Positions 1 through 5,692 of a stretch of DNA of 9,819 nt are shown piece by piece. The stretch spans positions 1-9,819 of the forward strand of contig SXHS01000273.1 in NCBI GenBank assembly GCA_005773145.1. Reading direction: 5' to 3'. The translations under genes were made by a program, and so were the position numbers. This DNA is from Planctomycetaceae bacterium. Lineage in GTDB: Bacteria; Planctomycetota; Planctomycetia; Pirellulales; Pirellulaceae. Positions within the stretch are counted from its first letter, which is position 1. Each line of letters starts with the position of its first letter. Below the pieces are notes generated by a model. That model did not search any database. It was not told the origin of the DNA and saw nothing but the letters and a program-made list of their open reading frames with translations.

Positions 1-262
1 CAGCGGTCGTCTTCAACTCCTCGATCGTGGACTGCACCAAGCCGCGGACTATTTTGTGTTGCGTATCCACCGTCACAAAGATATACAAGCCATCCAGATA
101 CAGGCCCAGTTGCATCCCGATGAAATAGACGAGGAAAGGCAAGGCGACGATCGTGAACGCAAATCGGCCAAACACGCGCTGGCGACGCGGGCGTTTGGGT
201 GGATCGTGCCCCTCCACCTCGTGGGATTCCAGTGGTGAAAACTCTTCGGGCGTGTTCGGCAT
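1..262 (-). CDS. Single-pass membrane protein of unknown function (partial, C-terminus outside window)
   Basis: I do not recognise the family. The first 87 residues are visible, starting MPNTPEEFSPLE. They form an acidic, proline-containing head of about 22 residues, then a basic patch (PPKRPRRQR, about 22-30), then one hydrophobic segment (about 34-54, AFTIVALPFLVYFIGMQLGL). The basic patch before the hydrophobic stretch predicts a cytoplasmic N-terminus with the rest outside. The ATG at 262 is preceded by GAGGAG about ten bases upstream, a good ribosome binding site. The start lies 20 bp after the stop of the methyltransferase gene on the same strand, so the two are probably co-transcribed. 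The opposite-strand reading frame over the same bases has no recognisable features and lacks this start context. The gene continues beyond base 1, so neither its length nor its main domain can be judged. Confidence 0.72.
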   Translation of the reverse strand, partial: MPNTPEEFSPLESHEVEGHDPPKRPRRQRVFGRFAFTIVALPFLVYFIGMQLGLYLDGLYIFVTVDTQHKIVRGLVQSTIEELKTTA

Positions 263-282
263 ATCTCGATGTCTCCTCAGGC

Positions 283-1560
283 CTAGGGAGCCGCTAGAAC
301 AATCTCATCCACACTAAACTCTCCGGTGGCACCAAATAGTCCCACGCGCACGATCGCTTCGCGCGACTCAGGGGGCACGCGCACCGTACGCTCCACGCGT
401 CGCCAGGGTTGCGTTCCCTTGAAGGGTCCCAGCCAAACCGTTTCTGTCTGGCGACGATCCTGGTCATAGAAGGTAACGGCCACCTTCGGCAAACTCGTCG
501 GCTCGGGACCCATTGCAACATCCTTGGAGCTGATCCAAGCCGCGAACCTTAGCTTCGGAAACTGTCGACCGTCCAAGGCCAGCCCTTGCAGAGCATGGCT
601 ACTGCGCCCGGCCAGTTGGTTGTGGAACGTGGCGTGTTGCAACCCCTGGGGTGACATGTCCCCCCGCACCAGGCGGACCTGTCGTTGGTAATACCAACCG
701 GGCAAGGGGTCATCGGGCGAATCGGCTTCCGTGGACTCAGCCTCCATGTCATGATTCACGATCACTACCCGACTGGTATCGGTTGCCTGCTGGCGATCCA
801 ACTCGGCCCTACCGGTCATCGGCACAAACAGGGTGGGACGCAGCGATTCCGTGACCAGCTTGCCCTTTTCCTTGCGCATGAGGTTCAAGATTTGCTGATA
901 CCGTTCCCCGACCGGAATGACCATGCGCCCCCCCTCCTTGAGCTGATCGACCAGCGGCTGTGGCACATGCTCGGGGGAACAGGTGACCATGATTTTGTCG
1001 AAGGGAGCGTGTTCGGGCCAGCCGGCAAACCCATCGCCAATCTTGACGTGCACATTCTTGTAGCCTAGTCGATTAAGGGTTTGGGTTGCCTTGTCGGCGA
1101 GCGGATGAATGATCTCCACCGAGTACACGTCTTGGACCAGCGGACTGAGAATGGCGGCCTGGTAGCCACTCCCCGTGCCGACTTCCAGCACACGGTCGGT
1201 GGGCTGGGGTGCCACCGCCTCCGTCATGTAAGCGACGATGAACGGCGAGGAAATGGTTTGTTGCTTGCCAATGGGCAACGCCATATCGAAATAGGCGTAG
1301 GGGCGATGGGCGAGCGAGACGAACTCATGACGCGGAGTCTGCAACACGGCCTGAAGGACCCGCTCATCGCGCACGCCGGCCCCGGCGACCTCTCGGTCGA
1401 CCATTTGCCGACACTCCGCTTCCCAAGATTTTGGGGCCACTTCCACCTCAGCTTCCACTTTCTTCGCCGCCACGCCAATCCAAGCGGCGCCGCACAGCAT
1501 GCCCGGCCAAACCATGCTCGGACCCAACCACCGGACGAAGATGACCTTGGTTCGCAACAT
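283..1560 (-). CDS. pcm: Exported or membrane-anchored protein-L-isoaspartate O-methyltransferase with C-terminal beta-rich domain
   Basis: Predicted to methylate L-isoaspartyl residues of damaged proteins using S-adenosylmethionine. From the chosen ATG the product is 425 aa. Residues 1-31 look like a signal peptide or signal anchor (basic MLRTKVIFVR, then a hydrophobic stretch with no lipobox). The PCMT domain spans about 47-250, with the family motif GKQQTISSPFIVA (98-110), the SAM-binding motif I LEVGTGSGYQAA (125-136), the acidic residue of VEI (148-150), VTCSPEHVP (192-200) and GGRMVIPVG (210-218). Usual PCMTs end near 210-220 residues. Here about 170 residues follow, including an alternating, beta-sandwich-like stretch (about 290-425) ending in RVGLFGATGEFSVDEIVL, which resembles carbohydrate-binding-module jelly rolls. 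The start is set by GAGGAG seven bases upstream and by the signal sequence. The frame stays open to 1821, but that extension crosses dispersed repeats and the end of the ABC gene. PCMT identity is strong, export is an inference, and the role of the C-terminal domain is unknown. Confidence 0.88.
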   Translation of the reverse strand: MLRTKVIFVRWLGPSMVWPGMLCGAAWIGVAAKKVEAEVEVAPKSWEAECRQMVDREVAGAGVRDERVLQAVLQTPRHEFVSLAHRPYAYFDMALPIGKQQTISSPFIVAYMTEAVAPQPTDRVLEVGTGSGYQAAILSPLVQDVYSVEIIHPLADKATQTLNRLGYKNVHVKIGDGFAGWPEHAPFDKIMVTCSPEHVPQPLVDQLKEGGRMVIPVGERYQQILNLMRKEKGKLVTESLRPTLFVPMTGRAELDRQQATDTSRVVIVNHDMEAESTEADSPDDPLPGWYYQRQVRLVRGDMSPQGLQHATFHNQLAGRSSHALQGLALDGRQFPKLRFAAWISSKDVAMGPEPTSLPKVAVTFYDQDRRQTETVWLGPFKGTQPWRRVERTVRVPPESREAIVRVGLFGATGEFSVDEIVLAAP

Positions 1561-1609
1561 CGGAAAACTCCTCGTTAGGATACCCGTTGGTCCAGCTGTG
1601 GTACCGTCT

Positions 1610-1638
1610 GTGATACACATCCGGCCCCCAATTCGCAA
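1610..1638 (-). promoter_or_regulatory. Possible promoter for the methyltransferase gene
   Basis: On the minus strand TTGCGA (1633-1638) and TATCAC (1610-1615) are separated by 17 bases, and each matches four of six bases of the sigma-70 consensus. They lie about 50 bases before the methyltransferase ATG and downstream of the hairpin repeats. A separate promoter would fit the 223-bp gap after the ABC gene. The match is weak and planctomycete promoters are poorly defined. Confidence 0.22.
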
Positions 1639-1683
1639 TCCCAACCGCCTAGGGCTGCGTTCCCGGAGCATGGGCTCGGACGA

Positions 1684-1733
1684 CAGGTAAGATGCCTGTG
1701 CCACGCATTTTGTGGCGGCAGGCATCTTACCTG
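1684..1733. repeat. Long imperfect hairpin, REP-like dispersed repeat
   Basis: A perfect 15-bp inverted repeat, CAGGTAAGATGCCTG (1684-1698) with CAGGCATCTTACCTG (1719-1733), encloses a second 5-bp stem, GCCAC (1700-1704) with GTGGC (1712-1716), around a seven-base loop. It lies between the ABC ATPase stop and the methyltransferase start, in non-coding DNA. With the second hairpin at 1761-1779 it shares GTGGCACAGGC on the minus strand. Related hairpins with this GGCACAGGC core are, from memory, frequent between genes in Pirellula-type planctomycetes. It has no T-run on either side, so it is not a typical intrinsic terminator, but in RNA it could act as a 3'-end stabiliser or attenuator. Confidence 0.8.
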
Positions 1734-1760
1734 CCGATGGGCCGCTTGCCCCGTAGTCTC

Positions 1761-1779
1761 CACAGGCTGGAAGCCTGTG
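1761..1779. repeat. Short perfect hairpin, second unit of the REP-like repeat
   Basis: CACAGGCT and AGCCTGTG form a perfect 8-bp stem around the three bases GGA. The hairpin begins four bases after the TAA stop (1784-1786) of the ABC ATPase gene on the minus strand, and is flanked by GTGGCA shared with the larger hairpin nearby. Its position fits transcript-end formation or mRNA stabilisation, although no T-tract follows. It is more likely a unit of a dispersed repeat family than a dedicated terminator. Confidence 0.75.
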
Positions 1780-1783
1780 CCAC

Positions 1784-2746
1784 TTAGGAGCCCGGTTGGG
1801 CCTCAGGGGGACTGGCAGCATCCCCCCCCAGCCCCATCGTCAGGGCCATGAAGGCCGTTTCCAGATTCAACTCATCCTCGCGGAACATGGTGATGCGATG
1901 GCCGGCCTCAACCAGGGCCGTGGGAATCCCCGCATAGTCGTCCACGTCCGGTTTGAGCGTCACGATCCATTGTCCATCTTGACGCTGCACTTGCGCCACC
2001 GTGGGCTGGCTCGACAACACCTTGGCCGCACGGTCGTTATCGTCGGCCAGCCGAATGCGCAGGACCACGGCCCGCCGCACTTGTCGCAACACGTCGGCCA
2101 CGGGACCGCTCACATCCATGCGACCGCGGTCGATGATACCGATTTTATTGCAGATATCCGCCAACTCGGGGAGGATGTGGCTGGAAACAATAATCGTTTT
2201 CCCCATTTGGCCCAGATGTCTCAGCAGATTGCGCATCTCGATACGGGCACGGGGATCGAGACCACTCAGCGGTTCGTCCAACAGCAAGACTTGTGGATCG
2301 TGCAGCAGGACTCGCGCCAATCCTAAACGCTGGGTCTGTCCTCGAGACAAGGTATCGGCGTCGGCATCCCGTTTGAACGTCAAATCGACAACTTCCAGCA
2401 GCTCCTCACATCGCTTCCGCCGGGCAGCGCCGTGTATTCGATAGGCGGCGGCAAAGAATTCCAAGTACTCGATCACCTTCATATCATCGTACACGCCAAA
2501 GAAATCGGGCATGTAACCGACCAGGCGGCGGATTTCACGTGGATGCGTATAGATCGAGTGCCCCCCCACATACGCCTCCCCCCAAGTGGGCTGCATCAGG
2601 GTTGCCAAAATGCGCATGGTGGTCGTCTTACCCGCGCCGTTGGGACCAATGAACCCAAACAGGTCCCCTTCGCGCAGGTCGAGTTCCAACGACCGTAGGG
2701 CAAACAGGTCGCCGTAGCGTTTTGTTAAATCGTGCGCTTCAATCAC
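1784..2746 (-). CDS. ABC transporter ATP-binding protein (NatA/GldA-like exporter ATPase)
   Basis: The cytoplasmic ATPase subunit of an ABC exporter-type complex, hydrolysing ATP to power its membrane partner. The product is 320 aa. It shows Walker A GPNGAGKT (34-41), the signature LSRGQTQRLGLAR (133-145), Walker B VLLLDEPLSGLDP (153-165) and the switch histidine in VSSH (H190). The Q-loop position reads GYMPDFFGVYDDM, with Asp81 where Gln is usual. Residues from about 215 form the C-terminal extension typical of NatA/GldA-like ATPases. I chose GTG at 2746 because MIEAHDLTKRYG is the standard family N-terminus and because this GTG overlaps the upstream TGA (GTGA, four bases), which suggests translational coupling. 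A TTG at 2785 would add 13 residues inside the upstream gene. No permease gene lies in the window; the neighbouring membrane protein is the nearest candidate partner. The substrate cannot be deduced. Confidence 0.93.
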   Translation of the reverse strand: MIEAHDLTKRYGDLFALRSLELDLREGDLFGFIGPNGAGKTTTMRILATLMQPTWGEAYVGGHSIYTHPREIRRLVGYMPDFFGVYDDMKVIEYLEFFAAAYRIHGAARRKRCEELLEVVDLTFKRDADADTLSRGQTQRLGLARVLLHDPQVLLLDEPLSGLDPRARIEMRNLLRHLGQMGKTIIVSSHILPELADICNKIGIIDRGRMDVSGPVADVLRQVRRAVVLRIRLADDNDRAAKVLSSQPTVAQVQRQDGQWIVTLKPDVDDYAGIPTALVEAGHRITMFREDELNLETAFMALTMGLGGDAASPPEAQPGS

Positions 2747-5130
2747 TTTGGTGCCACCGGAAATACGACGCGATAGAATACCCAAGTCTCGTCACGGACA
2801 TCTGCGACGTCCGTTAGTGGCTTATCGGCGTTCCTCAAGGCCACGGCAGGCTGCGTAACGCGTCCGCAGAGGATCGCACGCCCCAGCCCAAGATGGTCGC
2901 TTAGATCAAGCGCATGCAGACCACAGTTGGACAGTTCGGTATAGTGCCGCCCGCCTGCGGCCTCATGAAATTGAATCATTTCCACAATGCGAGGCACGTC
3001 CTGGCTCTTGATGTCCCAGGGTGTGGGGACATCGACCAGCGACTTGGTCGATCCCGTCAAGGGGCGGCGGCGCGTTAGGGCCCAGTCCAGCAATTGCCCG
3101 CGCATTTGTTTGGCCACGTCCATCTGCTCCCCGGGGGCTAGGGTCGCCGCAGTTCCGCTCGGACGATACAGCCAGCGGCCATACATGAGGCGAATGTCCT
3201 CTAGGGGCACCGGCAATGGATTGCGAAACTGCCCCTGCAATTCTCCCCGCGATGAGGGAGACGCACTTCGCTCATCGTCACGGCGCAGCGTACTCCACGA
3301 TGCGCCCGCCGCCTCTTGGCCCTTGGCTTTGGGGGACGCCGGCAATCCTTGATGCCACCACTTGCCCTGTACCGCACGACTCGACCAGACTCGCAACGGA
3401 AACTGTTGCACGGTCTGCTGCCACGAATTGCCCCCCCGACGCCCTTGTTCCAATCGATAGGGATGCGCGAGAATCTCCATCGCCGCTGGTGAATCCAGTC
3501 CGCCGAACCCACGACCGACAAGCCCCAACCAGCTAATCAAGGCCCCATCAGAGGCCGACTGTGCCGGAAAACTCAGCAGCGGCCGGATCGACAAATCCAA
3601 CTCGGACGTCTTTGGACTAAACACATGTGCCCACGTGGTGCCACGCACCCATTCGTGTTGAAGATCCAAGTCCACCAAATCAATCTGCCGTACCCGCAGT
3701 TGATCCCCTTTCCAAGACAGGGCAGCAACGTAGGCCAGCGTGCCAAATCCCAGCACCCATAATGGGAACGTCAGCCAAGTCCCCTGCATGCGCCGGAAGA
3801 CATGTTTCAATAGCAAGTAATCCCCGAAACTCGACAATCCGATGCAGACCACAGCGCCGGCCACGATCAGCGAAAAAGGAATCACACGCACTCCGCGGAA
3901 TTGATCGAGTGCCCCGCGTAACTGACCGGCCAGATCCTGATAGCCGGCATGGGAAACACGCTGCAGCGGCCGCTCACGAGAATCGGACTCACCACGTCCC
4001 AAGAGCATTCCCAATAATTGGACCACAAGGCGAGGCCGATCGCGCCATTGAGCAACCAGCGGTGCATCCAAGTCGAACCCTACGAACACGACCTGCCCGA
4101 GTCCGTGGGGTGCGCGAATCACCAGAGGCTGATGATCCCCCCGCGCGTCGGCGGCTAGTTCCACGCGGCCACTGATGTTTCCCAGGATGGTAACCAGCGG
4201 CAGGGGCTGCGACGGCGCGCTCCCAGCGGCGACGAGCGGTGCCACGGCATGCGAAAACTTCTCGACACTGCTCCCCTCCGCTAGTGCCCGAGTCCCCTCA
4301 TAGGTTCCAGGCACCAACGAGGCCAGCGCGCCTCCACGCTCGATGATGTCAGCGCCATGGGCTCCCGCCGATATGAGCAATCGGCCTCCCAAAGCAACCC
4401 ATTGCGCCAACGCCGCGGCGCGTTGCGGCTCCATGTTCAGTATCGTTTGGCCGGATCCCGCAGCCGAATGTCCCATCGTCAAGACGACCAGGTCCACTCC
4501 ATCGTAGGCCTGCCATTCGCGCGGCAATTCGGTCGCATCGCGCAGCGCCGCCAACACGATATCCGTCCCCTGCGGCATTTGCCGCAACGCCTGCGCGCAT
4601 CCAATGTCAGAACCGACAGCCACCACCAACTGCTGATGCGTGAGGACCCCTTGCGTGCGTTGTTGGTCGCGAAAAGGCTGACGAATCAACCTGCCGCTGT
4701 CCAATTGTAAGTCCACCGTGAACTGGCAGGGCACCTTCCCCAGTTGAACCATCAAAGCAGCCGTCTGCTGTTGCTCGGGGAGTATCTCGACGGGATCATA
4801 GGGGGACTCCGTCACATTGGCGTAACCGTCGCTGTCCGTCGTCGACACCGACAATTGCCCCCTTACGGGCCGCTTGCCGCCGCTCAAGTCCACCTCGATC
4901 GGAGTCGTGGCCCCAACTTTGAATTTGCCGGCGAACCCGACGCGAACGTGCTCAATCGCCACGCTTGCCGCAGCGCGCGGCACAACCCACGAGGCGCTCA
5001 GCAACAAGAAGAGAACCCAGGCAGCGACCCACTGGGTCATTCCTGGCCACGCCCAGCCAGCTTCGCCTAAACTCTGCAAGGACGAATCGTCCCGCCGAAA
5101 CGGACGAGTCGTGTGTGCCACGTTGGACAT
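2743..5130 (-). CDS. Large membrane-anchored protein with glutamine-amidotransferase-like region
   Basis: I recognise no named family over the full length. The product is 795 aa from ATG 5130, which has AGGG five bases upstream; GTG at 5136 would add two residues. An N-terminal hydrophobic segment (about 31-48) ends in PRAAA, so it is a signal peptide or anchor. A beta-rich section (about 58-150, IEHVRVGFAGKFKVGATTPI) is followed by an alpha/beta region (about 165-375) with VDLVVLTMGHSA and ALAQWVALGGRLLISAGAHG, resembling class I glutamine amidotransferase-like folds but with no nucleophile-cysteine motif, so probably non-catalytic. Two likely transmembrane helices follow (about 416-434 and 451-470). 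About 320 soluble residues remain, starting with RQIDLVDLDL and a stretch near W500AHVFSPKTSELDLS. Predicted topology places both large parts outside the cytoplasm. It is the first gene of its operon and overlaps the ABC ATPase gene by four bases, so it probably works with that ATPase. Confidence 0.85.
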   Translation of the reverse strand: MSNVAHTTRPFRRDDSSLQSLGEAGWAWPGMTQWVAAWVLFLLLSASWVVPRAAASVAIEHVRVGFAGKFKVGATTPIEVDLSGGKRPVRGQLSVSTTDSDGYANVTESPYDPVEILPEQQQTAALMVQLGKVPCQFTVDLQLDSGRLIRQPFRDQQRTQGVLTHQQLVVAVGSDIGCAQALRQMPQGTDIVLAALRDATELPREWQAYDGVDLVVLTMGHSAAGSGQTILNMEPQRAAALAQWVALGGRLLISAGAHGADIIERGGALASLVPGTYEGTRALAEGSSVEKFSHAVAPLVAAGSAPSQPLPLVTILGNISGRVELAADARGDHQPLVIRAPHGLGQVVFVGFDLDAPLVAQWRDRPRLVVQLLGMLLGRGESDSRERPLQRVSHAGYQDLAGQLRGALDQFRGVRVIPFSLIVAGAVVCIGLSSFGDYLLLKHVFRRMQGTWLTFPLWVLGFGTLAYVAALSWKGDQLRVRQIDLVDLDLQHEWVRGTTWAHVFSPKTSELDLSIRPLLSFPAQSASDGALISWLGLVGRGFGGLDSPAAMEILAHPYRLEQGRRGGNSWQQTVQQFPLRVWSSRAVQGKWWHQGLPASPKAKGQEAAGASWSTLRRDDERSASPSSRGELQGQFRNPLPVPLEDIRLMYGRWLYRPSGTAATLAPGEQMDVAKQMRGQLLDWALTRRRPLTGSTKSLVDVPTPWDIKSQDVPRIVEMIQFHEAAGGRHYTELSNCGLHALDLSDHLGLGRAILCGRVTQPAVALRNADKPLTDVADVRDETWVFYRVVFPVAPK

Positions 5131-5278
5131 CTTCACCCTGAATCCAATCCCCGCCCTTGGAAGCGAAACGAACGACCTCTACTGCGACGTTACCAGAATG
5201 GTCGATGACCAGCCATCCCCGGCCCTGTCCCGGCTCACCGCCTCGGCAGCGGCCCAAACGGCGCCCCCCGGTCCAGGC

Positions 5279-5300
5279 ATCGCCAGCCACGGCCGGCGAT
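5279..5300. repeat. GC-rich dyad in divergent region
   Basis: ATCGCCAGCC (5279-5288) and GGCCGGCGAT (5291-5300) form ten-base arms around AC, with one mismatch that becomes a G-T wobble in a leftward transcript. It lies about 150 bases before the membrane-protein start. It could be a hairpin in that leader or an operator. In GC-rich DNA a dyad of this size can also arise by chance. Confidence 0.4.
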
Positions 5301-5320
5301 AACCACTCATCCACCATTAC

Positions 5321-5348
5321 TCGACGCAGCGCGATAATTCGCTACAAT
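5321..5348 (+). promoter_or_regulatory. Possible sigma-70-like promoter for the DUF4404 operon
   Basis: TCGACG (5321-5326, four of six -35 bases) and TACAAT (5343-5348, five of six -10 bases) are 16 bases apart and lie about 50 bases before the DUF4404 ATG. The -10 element is good and the -35 weak. It would give a leader of roughly 40 bases that includes the dyad at 5352-5378. Confidence 0.38.
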
Positions 5349-5351
5349 GTG

Positions 5352-5378
5352 GTGATCAGTGCAATGCTGAGCGATCAC
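5352..5378. promoter_or_regulatory. Dyad just downstream of the predicted promoter (possible operator or leader hairpin)
   Basis: GTGATC (5352-5357) and GATCAC (5373-5378) are perfect inverted arms with 15 bases between them. The left arm starts four bases after the predicted -10 box, near the expected transcription start, and the right arm ends about ten bases before the GAGGAG ribosome binding site. This position suits a repressor site or a translation-modulating hairpin, but the arms are short. Confidence 0.3.
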
Positions 5379-5395
5379 GAGCGAGGAGAGATGCC

Positions 5396-5674
5396 ATGTC
5401 CGACGAACAAGACCGGCTGCGATCCGCGCTGCAGGCGATCCATGAGGAACTGCACGCGGCACCGTCGCTCGATGCGGACACGCGCCAATTGCTGGCAAGC
5501 GTCCTGCAGGACATCCATGCAACCCTGCGATCTCCTGGCAGTTCGTCTCCGCTGGAGCCGCAACCGCACATCGCGCAATTGAAGCAAGTCTTGGAACGCT
5601 TCGAAGACTCCCACCCAACGTTGACTCGCTTGGTGAGCAACATGGTCGATGCCTTGGGGCAGATTGGCATCTGA
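5396..5674 (+). CDS. DUF4404 family protein
   Basis: A small soluble protein of 92 aa with no signal peptide or membrane segment. It matches my memory of the DUF4404 family: an N-terminal SDEQDRLRSALQAIHEEL helix, a central DADTRQLLASVLQDIHATL helix (about 27-45), a short proline/serine linker, and the conserved C-terminal stretch with FEDSHPTLTRLVSNMVDALG (69-88) ending in IGI. The composition predicts a helical bundle. The family has no established biochemical function that I know of. The start has GAGGAGAG five bases upstream. The TIM-barrel gene follows after 18 bp on the same strand, so the two are probably co-transcribed. Family assignment is by pattern recognition only. Confidence 0.85.
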   Translation: MSDEQDRLRSALQAIHEELHAAPSLDADTRQLLASVLQDIHATLRSPGSSSPLEPQPHIAQLKQVLERFEDSHPTLTRLVSNMVDALGQIGI

Positions 5675-5692
5675 TAACAACAAGAGGATTCT

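Larger units (their letters stand above)
5131..5395. promoter_or_regulatory. Divergent intergenic control region
   Basis: This 265-bp stretch separates the leftward membrane-protein/ABC operon from the rightward DUF4404/TIM-barrel operon, so both must be started from here or nearby. It contains a 22-bp GC-rich dyad nearer the left gene and a promoter-like pair followed by a second dyad nearer the right gene, listed separately. A minus-strand reading frame of 121 codons crosses it but overlaps the membrane-protein gene and has no recognisable protein features. No RNA gene or riboswitch was recognised. Confidence 0.55.

Noticed and set aside
56..238. Plus-strand 60-codon frame at the left edge
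   Set aside because: It is antisense to the well-supported membrane-protein gene (start 262) and has no start context or recognisable features.
1081..1578. Plus-strand 165-codon frame opposite the methyltransferase
   Set aside because: A shadow of the PCMT coding strand in high-GC DNA; the opposite strand carries clear PCMT motifs.
1684..1779. Rho-independent terminator for the ABC operon
   Set aside because: The stems are strong but no T-run follows on either strand, and the shared core points to a dispersed repeat instead.
1684..1779. CRISPR array or insertion-sequence ends
   Set aside because: There are only two unequal hairpins with no regular spacers, no transposase and no target duplication.
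4952..5317. Minus-strand 121-codon open frame across the divergent gap
   Set aside because: It overlaps the start of the 795-aa membrane-protein gene in another frame, is rich in Gly/Arg from GC-rich DNA, lacks a convincing ribosome binding site, and shows no domain features.
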